64,000 nucleotides of DNA from DASXMT01 sp036521415 (GCA_036521415.1 DATDHU010000071.1:48313-112312); one strand, 5' to 3'; positions 8,380-17,101 are shown, counted from the first letter of the stretch. Notes: generated by a model not told the origin, from the sequence alone. Program-made: numbers and translations.

Positions 8380-8859
8380 ATGCAGGGCTACGTGCTGTCG
8401 GTTGAACACAACATCCCGTCGCCACCAGAGCCCATCTTTGCGGTATTGGCCGACGCGGCCAAGCACACATTGATCGATGGCTCGGGCATGCTCCAGGGGG
8501 CCAAGGATCTCGAGCCCGAGCGACTGACGCTTGGTTCCAAATTCGGCATGGGGATGAAGCTCGGGGTTCGGTACTCGACGGTGAACAAGGTGGTCGAGTT
8601 CGGTGAGAACCGTCTGATCGCCTGGCAGACCGGCCCCGAGGGACTTGCCGGGCGGCTCATGGGAGGAAGGATCTGGCGATACGAGCTCGAGCCGGGCGCC
8701 GAGGGCACGCTGGTCCGCGAGAGTTGGGACATCACTCCGGACCCGATGCGCGCCCTGTTGAAGCTCGGCGACATCTACTCGAACAAGACGAAGCGGGACA
8801 TGGAGCGGACGCTGGATCGGTTGGCCGAGCTGATGGCCGGGCAGGGAGCGGGCACCTGA
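8380..8859 (+). CDS. SRPBCC (START-like) family protein
   Basis: A 159-residue helix-grip protein: an N-terminal strand VLSVEHNIPSPPEPIFAVLA followed by the first helices, central strands around VNKVVEFGENRLIAWQTG, and a long C-terminal helix (SNKTKRDMERTLDRLAELMA). This is the polyketide-cyclase/dehydrase type of SRPBCC protein, which binds hydrophobic ligands. No catalytic role can be assigned. ATG 8380 is chosen because a purine-rich GAGGGGGG block lies a few bases upstream; the frame stays open 23 codons 5' of it. It is divergent from the MBL-fold gene. Confidence 0.82.
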   Translation: MQGYVLSVEHNIPSPPEPIFAVLADAAKHTLIDGSGMLQGAKDLEPERLTLGSKFGMGMKLGVRYSTVNKVVEFGENRLIAWQTGPEGLAGRLMGGRIWRYELEPGAEGTLVRESWDITPDPMRALLKLGDIYSNKTKRDMERTLDRLAELMAGQGAGT

Positions 8860-9012
8860 GGATCGACGCCCGTCCGTGTCCGTTGTCACTGTTGGTGGCC
8901 GGGGTGGAGTTCCTCCTTGTGGCCCGCACCTGGTCGATGTGAGGCTCGGGCCAGGGTCCTCGACCCTCGACCGTGGCCACGTGCGGCCGGGGCCCGCGCC
9001 CCGTTTGAGCCA

Positions 9013-9025
9013 TAGGCTTGGCTCG
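9013..9025 (+). promoter_or_regulatory. Candidate -10 element of a leaderless transcript
   Basis: TAGGCT (9013-9018) fits the actinobacterial -10 TANNNT and stands six bases before the GTG start at 9025, where no Shine-Dalgarno is visible. This is the spacing expected for a leaderless mRNA. The rest of the 165-base gap 8860-9024 holds a perfect AGGGTC/GACCCT hairpin at 8953-8967 and nothing else recognisable. Confidence 0.45.
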
Positions 9026-11421
9026 TGGTGAACCCGGTCGAGGCGCACGAGAGCGACCCAGAGGACCGTCGGGCCCGGAACGAATTCGACATGCTGGTTG
9101 CCGCCGAGAAGGCCGGGCGGGCGGTTGGCGAGTCCGTGGCCCGCTGGTGGCACGAGCTCGGGGCCGCTGCCGACAGCGTCCTGACCCGCACATCGCTCGA
9201 TGAGCTGTTCCAGCACGCGTTGGTCACCATGCGCGAGGCATTGGGCACCGACGCCGTCGCCGTCCTGCTGGCCAACGACGAGGAAGATGAGCTCGTGGCC
9301 CGTGTGTCGGTGGGGCTCCATGAACCGGTCACCTTGGAGCTCCAGATCCGGGCCGGCGAGGGCATGGCCGGACGAGTGCTGGCCAGCCGGGAGCCGCTGG
9401 TTGTCGACGACCTGTCCACCGTGCAACTGGTCTCACCCGCCCTCCGGGAAAGCGGCATGCAGTCAGTCGTGGCTGTGCCCATCATCCTCGATGGTCGTGT
9501 GCTCGGCGTCCTGCACGCCGGCAGTCACGAGTTGGGTCACTTCACGGCCGTGGACGCCCGCATGCTCGAGCAGGTGGCGGACAGGATGGCCGGGGCGCTG
9601 GGCCGGGTCCGGCTGTTCGAGACCGAGCGCTTCGCCCGCCTCCGCGCCGAGCAGGTCGCCGACCGCCTCGCTCGATTGCAGAACATCACCTCGCTGCTTG
9701 CCGGCGCCTCTTCTCGGGCCGAGGTGGCAACGGTGCTCGCCGCGACCATGAGCTCCAAGGGACCGAACGGCGAGATGGCGCGGGCCGACGTCTGGCTGGT
9801 CCACGACGAGCCGACGCGGTTGGTTCGCTCGACCGAGGAGCCACTGAGCCGAGCCGAGTTCGACGAGATCGCCATGGATGACGACCTGCCCGTGGCCGTT
9901 GTGGCCCGTGAGAACGAGGCGGCCTACGTGTCCTCGGCCGAAGAGGGAGCGACGCGGTTCCCCGCCTGGTCGGCCCGGCGGGTCGCCCGGACGGCGCTCG
10001 CCGTGCTGCCCCTTTCGATCAAGGAGGAGTGCGTCGGGATCCTGGCCCTCACCTACCCGGCCGAGCATGATTTCGACCTCGACGAGCGGGACTTCCTGAC
10101 CACGGTGGTCGACCAGGCATCCCAGGCCATCGACAAGGCGCGCATCTACGAGGAGCTCGAGAAGCTGGCCACCATCAGTGCGTTCCTGGCCCGGGCGGCC
10201 AAGGTGATGGCCGAGGCCCCCGACGTCCAGGAGGCGCTCGATCGTTTGGCCACACTGGCCCTGGCCGCTCTCGGCGACCTGTGCCTCATCGACGTGCTCG
10301 CCGACGACGGCAGCCTGCGGCGCATGGTGGCCAGGCATCGCGATCCGGCCGCGCAGCATCTGGTCGACGAACTGCACAGCAACTACCCACCCGATCCACA
10401 GGGACAACACCCGGCGGCAGATGTCGTCCTGACCGGCACGCCAAGCTGGTCGGGGCAGATGAGCGATGAATTCCTGCGGTCCACCACCCGCGACGAGCGG
10501 CACTATTTCCTCACCAAGGCCCTGGGCTTCCGCTCGTACCTGACCGTTCCGTTGGCCGCCGACGATCAGGTGATCGGGAGCATCACCTTCGTCTCGGGTA
10601 CTCGGAGCTTCCGGGTCCACGATGTCGCCTTTGCCCAGGAGCTGGCACAACAGGTGGCCGCCGTGGTCGCCAATGCCCAGCGGTTCGAACTGGCCGATCA
10701 CACGGCCCATGTCCTCCAAGAGAGCCTGCTCCCCCACGGCCCGCCGGAGATCGCCGGTGTCCGAACGGCCACCCGCTACGTACCGAGTACCCGCGGTCTC
10801 GACGTGGGGGGTGATTTCTATGACCTGGTCACGCTGCCGGGGTCACGGCTCGGGTTCATGATCGGTGATGTCGCCGGTCACGACCGGTCGGCCGCCGCCA
10901 TGATGGGCCAGCTCCGGAGCGCGGCACGGGCGTTGGCCGGCCAGGTTCACACGCCCGGGGAGTTGGTTGCCGCCCTGCGATGGAGTTGGGACCTACTGGG
11001 CTTCGAGCGAATGGCCACCGGCCTCTTCGGTGAGCTCGATACGAGCACCGGCGAATTGCTCATGGCTTCCGCCGGCCACCACCCCCCGCTCATGGTCGGC
11101 GCGGAGGGGGCCCGGTACCTGCCCGTGATGCCGGCCAGCCCGTTCGGCGCCCCCGAGACGGTGGCGACCGAGTGGCACGGACGAATCGATCCCGGTCAGG
11201 TCCTCCTGCTCTATACCGACGGGGTGGTCGACGACCGGGGGGCGGGGGCGGAGGTGAGCATGGATCGCCTGGCTCGCACCGTCGCTGACGGGGACGTAGA
11301 GCCTCAGGCCGTCTGTCAGCGGGTGATCGAGGGGCTCATCACCGAGCGCGTTGACGACGTGGCCCTCCTCGGCCTGGCCGTGGATCCAGGGCCCGCTCCT
11401 CATCGCCCGTCCAGGAGCTAG
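9025..11421 (+). CDS. Multi-GAF SpoIIE/PP2C-type serine phosphatase
   Basis: A 798-residue cytoplasmic signalling protein. Three GAF-like sensor modules are visible at about residues 56-195, 217-370 and 383-560, followed by a PP2C/SpoIIE (RsbU-type) phosphatase at about 575-790. The phosphatase metal motifs are intact: GLDVGGDFYDLVTL and MIGDVAGHDRSAAAMMG, with LLYTDGVVDDRG near the end. Such proteins usually dephosphorylate anti-sigma-factor antagonists in response to a small ligand or redox signal. No antagonist or anti-sigma kinase gene lies nearby, so the target is unlinked. There are no membrane segments. The HTH-TOBE gene begins four bases after its stop, suggesting co-transcription. 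Confidence 0.92.
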   Translation: MVNPVEAHESDPEDRRARNEFDMLVAAEKAGRAVGESVARWWHELGAAADSVLTRTSLDELFQHALVTMREALGTDAVAVLLANDEEDELVARVSVGLHEPVTLELQIRAGEGMAGRVLASREPLVVDDLSTVQLVSPALRESGMQSVVAVPIILDGRVLGVLHAGSHELGHFTAVDARMLEQVADRMAGALGRVRLFETERFARLRAEQVADRLARLQNITSLLAGASSRAEVATVLAATMSSKGPNGEMARADVWLVHDEPTRLVRSTEEPLSRAEFDEIAMDDDLPVAVVARENEAAYVSSAEEGATRFPAWSARRVARTALAVLPLSIKEECVGILALTYPAEHDFDLDERDFLTTVVDQASQAIDKARIYEELEKLATISAFLARAAKVMAEAPDVQEALDRLATLALAALGDLCLIDVLADDGSLRRMVARHRDPAAQHLVDELHSNYPPDPQGQHPAADVVLTGTPSWSGQMSDEFLRSTTRDERHYFLTKALGFRSYLTVPLAADDQVIGSITFVSGTRSFRVHDVAFAQELAQQVAAVVANAQRFELADHTAHVLQESLLPHGPPEIAGVRTATRYVPSTRGLDVGGDFYDLVTLPGSRLGFMIGDVAGHDRSAAAMMGQLRSAARALAGQVHTPGELVAALRWSWDLLGFERMATGLFGELDTSTGELLMASAGHHPPLMVGAEGARYLPVMPASPFGAPETVATEWHGRIDPGQVLLLYTDGVVDDRGAGAEVSMDRLARTVADGDVEPQAVCQRVIEGLITERVDDVALLGLAVDPGPAPHRPSRS

Positions 11422-11424
11422 CTT

Positions 11425-11832
11425 GTGCCAGTGCCCGCCTACCGGATCGGACAGGCCGCCGCGTTGCTCGGCGTCAGCACGGACACCATGCGGCGATGGG
11501 CGGATGCCGGTCGGGTCAAGACCGTGCCTCAGGAGGGAAGCCGTCGTGCCGTCGACGGGGCCGATCTGGCCCGGCTGGCGGTGGAGGTGGCCGGGACGAC
11601 GGAGCCGGCCGCCATTGGCGGGCAGTCGGCCCGCAATCGATTTCCCGGGATCATCACCAAGGTGGTGGCGGACACGGTCGCCGCGCAGGTCGATATACAA
11701 GCGGGTCCGCACCGGTTCGTGGCCCTGGTCACCAGGGAAGCCGTCGACGAGCTCGGTCTGGTCCCGGGGATGCTGGCCGAGGCTGTGGTCAAGGCGACCA
11801 ACGTCGGTATCGAGCTGGCCGTCGACGAGTGA
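11425..11832 (+). CDS. HTH-TOBE (Mop) molybdate-responsive DNA-binding protein
   Basis: A 135-residue two-domain protein. Residues 1-50 are a MerR/excisionase-type winged helix (YRIGQAAALLGVSTDTMRRW ... GRVKTV); residues about 68-133 are a TOBE/Mop domain (SARNRFPGIITKVVADTVAA ... VTREAVDELGL) that in ModE and molbindins binds molybdate or tungstate. The likely role is a one-component molybdate sensor controlling the convergent modA-modBC operon. GTG 11425 and GTG 11431 are both possible starts. It follows the phosphatase gene by three bases and faces modBC across a perfect stem-loop. Function by domain is strong; the actual target operator is inferred. Confidence 0.88.
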   Translation: MPVPAYRIGQAAALLGVSTDTMRRWADAGRVKTVPQEGSRRAVDGADLARLAVEVAGTTEPAAIGGQSARNRFPGIITKVVADTVAAQVDIQAGPHRFVALVTREAVDELGLVPGMLAEAVVKATNVGIELAVDE

Positions 11833-11836
11833 CCGG

Positions 11837-11862
11837 CCGGCGCCGCCAGGACCAGGCGCCGG
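11837..11862. terminator. Perfect stem-loop between HTH-TOBE and modBC genes
   Basis: CCGGCGCC (11837-11844) and GGCGCCGG (11855-11862) form an uninterrupted 8-bp GC stem with a 10-base loop in the 37-base gap between two convergent genes. It would work for either strand; on the plus strand it is followed by AGGGGTTT. Confidence 0.65.
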
Positions 11863-11869
11863 AGGGGTT

Positions 11870-13714
11870 TCACGCCTGAACGGGGGCGGGGCGATCCTGC
11901 GCCCAGAGCGTCACCGCGTCCGGTGGGATCTCGACTCCACAACGCGTGCCCGGGGCGAAGGTCATCGAACGGGGTGCTCGGGCCCGGAGCTCGGGTCCCG
12001 TCTCGTCCAGTTGTATAACGAACTCGACGACCGCTCCGAGGACGGCCGCGTCGATGACCGTGGCGGGGTAGGTCCCGGCCTCGGACACACGGACCTCCTC
12101 AGGGCGAATGCACCAGAGGACCTCGGTCCCCGGTCCCAAGCCGCCGGTGTCCAAGGCGAGATCGAATCCTCCCGCCCGCACGACACCGGCCGACACGACA
12201 CGACCCGGGTGCACGTTCTGGATCCCGACCAGGCGGGCGACCTCGGCGCTGGCCGGGTGGGTCATGACGTCCACGCATGCCCCGGCTTGGAGGGCCCGGC
12301 CGCTCCCGAGCACGATGACCTCGTCGGCCAGGAGGGCGGCTTCCTCAGGGTCGTGGGTCACCAGCACCGTGGACAGGCCGGCTTCGCGCTGCAGTCGGCG
12401 AAGGTCGAAGCGGAGGGCATCGCGGACAGGGGCATCGAGGGCGGAGAAGGGCTCGTCGAGCAGCAACACCTCGGGCCTCCGGCTCAGCGCCTGGACCAGG
12501 GCGACCCGCTGGCGCTGGCCGCCCGACAGCTGGTGCGGGAGGCGGTCCTCGAGCCCGCCGATGCCCAGCCGGCCGAGCCAGTACGAGGCCAGCGCCTCGT
12601 CGGCGTCCCGGCCGAAGAGGACCTGTTGGCGAACGGTCAGGTGAGGAAAGAGCGGGGAGCCCTGGGGGACGTACCCAACGCCGCGTGCCTCAGGAGTGAT
12701 GTCCGTGACGTTGCGACCTCCGTAGTCGACGGGCCCGGGCCGGGGGCCGCGCAGGCCGGCCAGGCACTGCAGGGTGATGGACTTGCCTGAGCCGGAGGCC
12801 CCCAGGATGGCCAGGCACGCGCTGTCGGCACTGTGGACCAGGCGCAGGTGAAATGCACCCAGGCGGACGTCGAGGTCGAATCCGACCGCCGTCCGCTGGC
12901 TGACCGTGGGCGGTTGGGCACGGCGCAGGGGGCCCGTTCCCCGGTGGCGGCGGAACGGGTGCAGGCGGGCGGCGAGGGCGGCGATGATCGCCACCACCAC
13001 GGCGACGACCAGGGCCAGGGCAGTGGGCGCCTCGGTGGTGGTGATCCCGGCTCCGCTGAACTGGTTGTAGGTGAACACGGTCAATGCACTCGGGTGGTAG
13101 GCCAGGATGACAATGGCGCCGTACTCGCCGAAGGCCCGCAACCATCCCAGGACGAGACCGGCACGGACGCCCGGCCCGGCCAGGGGAAGGCTCACCCGCC
13201 AAAAGCGTGACACTTCCCGATGGCCCAGCGTGGTGGCGAGGTCGGCGAGCTCGGGATCGACGGTGGCGAACCCGGCGCGGGCGGCCACGATCACGAACGG
13301 GGCGCTGACGAAGGTCTGGGCCAGGACGATCCCGGTCATCGAGTCGGTGAGATGACCACCGAACGCCCGGCCGATCGTCGTGTAGGGCCCGATCACGTAG
13401 ATGAGGAGCACACCGCTGATCAGGGGAGGGAGGGCCAGGGGTAGCTGCACCAGCAAACCCACGACGGTGGACAGGCGGCCGTGGGACCGGGCCAGCAGGT
13501 AGGCCAGGGGAATGCCCAAGACGGCGACGATGGCGGTGGAGATGGTGGCGGTGGCCACCGAGACGTACAGGGCGGACAAGAGACCAGGGGTGGAGAACCC
13601 GGGATTGGCCGACCCGGCGATTCGTGCGCCGAAGGCGACGATGGGGACCACCAAGTAGAGAGCGAGGAGAGCACCCAGCCAGGGAAGGGGGCTTCGAAGG
13701 GTCGAGAGGCTCAC
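11870..13714 (-). CDS. modBC: Molybdate ABC transporter, fused permease (ModB) and ATPase (ModC)
   Basis: A 614-residue fusion. Residues about 10-265 are a ModB/CysT-type permease with six hydrophobic segments and the EAA-loop (LADLATTLGHREVSRFWRVS). A linker leads to a ModC ATPase with Walker A GASGSGKS near residue 305, signature LSGGQRQR, Walker B VLLLDEPFSALD and a C-terminal TOBE domain (from about 545). It imports molybdate (or tungstate) using the upstream binding protein. The start is GTG 13712-13714, which overlaps the modA stop as GTGA, so translation is coupled. One continuous reading frame spans both domains with no stop between them, so the fusion is real in this sequence; separate genes are more usual. 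Confidence 0.95.
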   Translation of the reverse strand: MSLSTLRSPLPWLGALLALYLVVPIVAFGARIAGSANPGFSTPGLLSALYVSVATATISTAIVAVLGIPLAYLLARSHGRLSTVVGLLVQLPLALPPLISGVLLIYVIGPYTTIGRAFGGHLTDSMTGIVLAQTFVSAPFVIVAARAGFATVDPELADLATTLGHREVSRFWRVSLPLAGPGVRAGLVLGWLRAFGEYGAIVILAYHPSALTVFTYNQFSGAGITTTEAPTALALVVAVVVAIIAALAARLHPFRRHRGTGPLRRAQPPTVSQRTAVGFDLDVRLGAFHLRLVHSADSACLAILGASGSGKSITLQCLAGLRGPRPGPVDYGGRNVTDITPEARGVGYVPQGSPLFPHLTVRQQVLFGRDADEALASYWLGRLGIGGLEDRLPHQLSGGQRQRVALVQALSRRPEVLLLDEPFSALDAPVRDALRFDLRRLQREAGLSTVLVTHDPEEAALLADEVIVLGSGRALQAGACVDVMTHPASAEVARLVGIQNVHPGRVVSAGVVRAGGFDLALDTGGLGPGTEVLWCIRPEEVRVSEAGTYPATVIDAAVLGAVVEFVIQLDETGPELRARAPRSMTFAPGTRCGVEIPPDAVTLWAQDRPAPVQA

Positions 13715-14637
13715 CCAGAGGGACTGGTCGGACGGAGCGATGCAGGGACCCTGCCCGTTGCCCCGTGCACCGTGGGCGGCTTGACCAGCTTGAATCCCTG
13801 GGCGGCGAGAGCCGCTCGACCCTTCCTGCCCAGCAAGTAGGACACGAAGGCAATGGCCGCGGCCCGGTTGGGAGCGCGGTTGAGCACGGTCACCGTGTAG
13901 GTCGCCGCCAGTTTGATCGGGCCCAAGGAGACGGTCGGGATGCCGGCCGCCTTCGCCTCGGCAGAGTAGAAGAAGCCGGCATCGAGCTGTCCGGCCTGGA
14001 GTCGCCCGACCAGTGTCTCCTCGGGGAACTCCCCGGTATCGGTGGTGGCCAATTGAGCCAAGGCCGGCAGCTTGTAGCGCCTGGCTGCCTGTTGCAGCGC
14101 GGTGACCGCGAGCTTGCCCTTGGGGTCGGTCGCCGGGTCGGTCCGACCCAACAGGAACCCGGGCTCGACGACCATGTCGGGCCACGGCTTGGTCGTCAGA
14201 TCGTGAGCGAATTTGCTGTTCGGGTTGTAGCCGATGACCAACGGGGCGGTGGCGAAGGTGATGTACCAGGACACCCAGTTGCCGTTGGCCGTGCCCGCCA
14301 GCTCTTGGTTCACCGCGGGACTGGCGCTGATGAACACGTCGCCTTTTTGCACCCCGCCTTTGATCTGGGTGGCGAGCGCATCGGAGCCAGCCGAGAACCC
14401 GGTGAAGGTGTAGCCGGTGGCGGCGTCGAACCGGGGGCCGATGACCTTCTCCATCGTCTGGACCAGCGATCCGGCGTACAGCACGTTCACCGGCCCGCTG
14501 TGCTGGGAGGTCGCCGCCGTCGAGCCGCTGGCGTATGCCGGGGCAGTGCTGAGGAGGCACACGGCCCCCACAAGTGGGCCCAGGCGGCGGATCCAGCGGG
14601 TCCGCGTCGAGACCCTGCCCCCCCTCTTCGGTGTCAC
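13711..14637 (-). CDS. modA: Molybdate/tungstate-binding protein of ABC transporter
   Basis: A 308-residue secreted binding protein (ModA/WtpA family). An N-terminal signal sequence has an Arg-rich start and the hydrophobic core PLVGAVCLLSTAPAYA. The mature part has the family pattern VNVLYAGSLVQTMEKVIG, GYTFTGFSAGSDALATQI, GDVFISASPAVNQEL and APLVIGYNPNSKFA, resembling the tungstate/molybdate-binding WtpA branch. There is no lipobox cysteine after the signal. The start is GTG 14637; no convincing Shine-Dalgarno precedes it. It overlaps modBC (GTGA). Molybdate versus tungstate preference cannot be decided; surrounding cofactor genes argue for molybdate. Confidence 0.92.
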   Translation of the reverse strand: MTPKRGGRVSTRTRWIRRLGPLVGAVCLLSTAPAYASGSTAATSQHSGPVNVLYAGSLVQTMEKVIGPRFDAATGYTFTGFSAGSDALATQIKGGVQKGDVFISASPAVNQELAGTANGNWVSWYITFATAPLVIGYNPNSKFAHDLTTKPWPDMVVEPGFLLGRTDPATDPKGKLAVTALQQAARRYKLPALAQLATTDTGEFPEETLVGRLQAGQLDAGFFYSAEAKAAGIPTVSLGPIKLAATYTVTVLNRAPNRAAAIAFVSYLLGRKGRAALAAQGFKLVKPPTVHGATGRVPASLRPTSPSG

Positions 14638-14691
14638 GGCCGAATCTTACCAAGCGTTTGCGGGTCTAACGGGCCGTGTCACATCGAATCT
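14631..14691 (-). promoter_or_regulatory. Direct repeat in the modA promoter region, candidate operator
   Basis: GTGTCACGGCCGAATCT (14631-14647) and GTGTCACATCGAATCT (14676-14691) are near-identical copies 45 bases apart, one over the modA start codon and one upstream. Their spacing is close to four helical turns. They are candidates for binding by the HTH-TOBE protein at 11425. The rest of the 14692-14828 gap shows nothing else I recognise. Confidence 0.4.
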
Positions 14692-14828
14692 GCAAGGCCT
14701 CAGGGGCCGTTTGGTGGGCATTTGCCTCGTAGCGCTGGCTGCCTGATGGGGTGTCGGGCGCGGCGCTGACCGCGAGGCGGGCACGGCGCCGGTCGCATCG
14801 GACCGAGGCCCAACCGGCGTGGGGGCGG

Positions 14829-15197
14829 TCAGCTGGTCGTGCCGATGACCCGGGCCAGCACGGCCGCCTCGCTGAGCTCCGGTCGCTTGGTCGCGGTGAG
14901 GAGGGTCAGGGTGCGCCTTGCCGCCAGGTCGGAAAGGTGCTGCACCGCCTTCGCCCGCTCCTCCTCGGCCAGTTCCACTCGGTAGCGACGCTCGAATTCG
15001 TCGAATCGGTCCGGGTCGTGGTCGTACCACTTCCTCAATTCCGTCGACGGCGCCACGTCCTTGAGCCACTCGTCGAGGTGGGCCCGGTCTTTGGTCATCC
15101 CGCGAGGCCAGATGCGGTCGACCAGGACGCGCGTTCCATCCTGGGTGGATGGCTCGTCGTAGATGCGGCGCACTCGTGCGCCGCGCTGTGTCGGCAC
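14829..15197 (-). CDS. DUF488 family protein
   Basis: A 122-residue protein of the DUF488 family. It shows the full pattern VRRIYDEPSTQDGTRVLVDR, IWPRGMTKDRAHLDEWLKD, APSTELRKWYDHDPDRFDEF and the C-terminal LTLLTATKRPELSEAAVLA. Its biochemical function is not established. GTG 15197 is preferred because AGGAGG stands six bases upstream (15204-15209); a second GTG at 15173, directly before RRIYDEPS, is the shorter option. It lies between modA and mobA but is not tied to molybdenum biology in the family at large, so its place in the island may be incidental. Confidence 0.85.
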   Translation of the reverse strand: MPTQRGARVRRIYDEPSTQDGTRVLVDRIWPRGMTKDRAHLDEWLKDVAPSTELRKWYDHDPDRFDEFERRYRVELAEEERAKAVQHLSDLAARRTLTLLTATKRPELSEAAVLARVIGTTS

Positions 15198-15422
15198 GGG
15201 CTTCCTCCTGACCGACTTGGATACCTCCTGACCACCGTTCAGACCCACTCTTCCGCCCCGGCGGTGGTCTGTCCAGGAACGGCCGTGTCGGTAACGTGGA
15301 TAGGCCACCAGCCGCACAGGGTCGCGGGCACAACGTGACGTTTACGCCGGCTGGTCCGAAGACCAGGAGGTCAGGCCATCGGCCGAGGCTACAGCGATGA
15401 GGGCGGGACGGCGGAACCCCGG

Positions 15423-16040
15423 GTGCACCGGCCGATAGCCGGCCTCGTGCTCACCGGGGGGGCCAGTCGCAGGATGGGCCGGGACAAGGCGTCGATCGTG
15501 CTGGCCGACGGGCGGACGTGCGCCCGCACTGTGGCGGCCAGACTGGCCGAGGTGGCCGATCCGGTCCTCGAGGTCGGGCCCGGCACCTCTGGACTCACCG
15601 CCGTTCCGGACGACCGTCCGGGTGCCGGCCCCCTGGCCGCGCTGGCGACGGGCTGGGCGGCACTGTCCGGTTTGGGCCGTGGCGGCCCCGTGCTGGTGTT
15701 GGCCTGCGACCTTCCCGCCATTTCGGTGCCGTTGCTCGAGCTGTTGGCCCGCACTCCGGGGGAGGGAACCCTCGTGCCCGTGGTCGGTGGCCGCCCCCAA
15801 CCGCTGTGCGCCCGCTTTGGTCGGGCATCCCTGGATCGGTGCCGGAGCCTGGTCGGGGAGGGACGGAGCTCGCTCATGGCCCTGCTCGACGTCACCCCGG
15901 TGACGTGGCTCGGGCCCGATGTGTGGTCCGAGGTCGTCGGCCCGGAGTGCTTCGTCGACATCGACACACCCCAAGACCTGGCCCGGCTGACAGGGCGCTC
16001 GGGTGTCACCACTCCCGACGCCGAAGCAGGTGATCGATGA
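15423..16040 (+). CDS. mobA: Molybdenum cofactor guanylyltransferase
   Basis: MobA transfers GMP from GTP to molybdopterin-bound molybdenum, making bis-MGD-type cofactors in the cytoplasm. The 205-residue length is normal (about 190-210). The nucleotide-binding signature LVLTGGASRRMGRDKASIVL stands at residues 8-27, followed by DDRPGAGPLAALATGW and VLVLACDLPAISVPLLELL. The C-terminus has FVDIDTPQDLARL, typical of MobA. The start is GTG 15423. Its stop region overlaps moaC by four bases (ATGA), so the two are one operon. DUF488 lies on the opposite strand 225 bases away, leaving room for a divergent promoter. Confidence 0.93.
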   Translation: MHRPIAGLVLTGGASRRMGRDKASIVLADGRTCARTVAARLAEVADPVLEVGPGTSGLTAVPDDRPGAGPLAALATGWAALSGLGRGGPVLVLACDLPAISVPLLELLARTPGEGTLVPVVGGRPQPLCARFGRASLDRCRSLVGEGRSSLMALLDVTPVTWLGPDVWSEVVGPECFVDIDTPQDLARLTGRSGVTTPDAEAGDR

Positions 16041-16546
16041 GGGGCCATCCTGAGTTCCCGCACCTGGACGACCACGGCCGAGCCTGGATGGTCGACATCA
16101 CCGGCAAGGATCCGACCGCACGCCGTGCTGTTGCTCGCGCCGTTGTTCGCACGGTATCCGACCTCTCCGAGTCACTGGCCATGCGGCCCGGCGACCTCGA
16201 TCCCATACAGGCGGCCCGGGTGGCCGGGATCCAGGCGGCCAAGCAGACCTCGGTCTTGCTTCCCCTCTGCCACCCGATCCGGCTCACGGACGTGCAGGTC
16301 GACGTCGTACCCGGCGAGAGGAAGGTCGAGATCTCGGCCATGACCGAGGTGGTGGATCGCACGGGGGTGGAGATGGAGGCTCTCACTGCCTGCACGGTGG
16401 CGGGTCTGACCATTGTCTGCGCGCTCAGCCCCTTCGACCCGGCGGCGTACCTCGACGAGGTGACCCTGTGGTTGAAGGTGGGCGGTCGTTCGGGCCGGTG
16501 GGAACGCCCGTCTGGGCGGTCCGGCCGTCAGGCGCCCGATGAGTAG
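16037..16546 (+). CDS. moaC: Cyclic pyranopterin monophosphate synthase
   Basis: MoaC makes cyclic pyranopterin monophosphate from the MoaA product in the first step of molybdenum-cofactor synthesis. The 169-residue protein has MVDITGKDPTARRAVARA, the active-site block AAKQTSVLLPLCHPIRL, and GVEMEALTACTVAGLTI with the catalytic acidic residues. The C-terminal 15 residues (Arg/Ser/Gly-rich) extend past the usual end. The ATG overlaps the mobA stop. moaA and moaD/E are not in this window, so the pathway is completed elsewhere. Confidence 0.94.
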   Translation: MRGHPEFPHLDDHGRAWMVDITGKDPTARRAVARAVVRTVSDLSESLAMRPGDLDPIQAARVAGIQAAKQTSVLLPLCHPIRLTDVQVDVVPGERKVEISAMTEVVDRTGVEMEALTACTVAGLTIVCALSPFDPAAYLDEVTLWLKVGGRSGRWERPSGRSGRQAPDE

Positions 16547-16553
16547 CCAGTCC

Positions 16554-17021
16554 TCAGTGCGGGGCACCGCCCGTCAGCAGATCCAGCGCATGAGGAAGGA
16601 CGTCGATCACCGCCTCGAGGGATTCGACGGCACCGGCCGTCGAACCGGGCAGGTTGAGCACGATGCACTGCCCGACCGTACCGGCCGCTCCCCGGGTGAG
16701 GCGGCCGAGGGGACTGACCGCCCGCATGGCCTCGGCCAAGCCCGGGGCCTGCCGCTCGAGGACCAACTGGGTCCCCTCCGGTGTCTGGTCGGTCGGGGCA
16801 AATCCGGTCCCGCCGGTCGTGAGGATGACGCCGGCGAAGCCGTCGGCCAGCTCCCGGAGCGCGGCGGCCACGGACTCCGCCCCGTCGGGGACCACGCGGC
16901 GTTCGCCCACGTCGAACCCCTTCGCGTGCAGCACGTCGACCACTGCCGGTCCGGATCGGTCGTCGCGCTCCCCGCGATAGGTCGAGTCGGAGACGGTGAG
17001 GACCTTCGCGTCGGGAGACAT
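16554..17021 (-). CDS. mogA: MogA/MoaB-type molybdopterin adenylyltransferase
   Basis: A 155-residue member of the MogA/MoaB/CinA-like fold family, which adenylates molybdopterin before molybdate insertion. Key segments are VLTVSDSTYRGERDDRSGP at the N-terminus, the molybdopterin-binding ILTTGGTGFAPTDQTPE block, and IVLNLPGSTAGAVESLEAV. It is convergent with moaC across seven bases. I use mogA for the function; in many actinobacteria this gene is annotated moaB or mog, and the two cannot be cleanly separated by sequence alone. Confidence 0.9.
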   Translation of the reverse strand: MSPDAKVLTVSDSTYRGERDDRSGPAVVDVLHAKGFDVGERRVVPDGAESVAAALRELADGFAGVILTTGGTGFAPTDQTPEGTQLVLERQAPGLAEAMRAVSPLGRLTRGAAGTVGQCIVLNLPGSTAGAVESLEAVIDVLPHALDLLTGGAPH

Positions 17022-17086
17022 CGGTCGAGAGCGTAGCGGCGCCCTTTCCGGCCGGTCGGGAGCCGTCGAACCGCCGACAGGTGCCC

Positions 17087-17101
17087 TAGATTCTCAAACG
17101 A
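17087..17101 (+). promoter_or_regulatory. Candidate -10 of a leaderless transcript
   Basis: TAGATT (17087-17092) matches TANNNT and lies eight bases before the ATG at 17101, with no Shine-Dalgarno between them. Confidence 0.4.

Noticed and set aside
11870..14653. One giant minus-strand protein covering modBC plus the modA region
   Set aside because: The first 313 codons are the wrong frame for modA; the GTG at 13714 overlapping the modA stop marks the real start of modBC.
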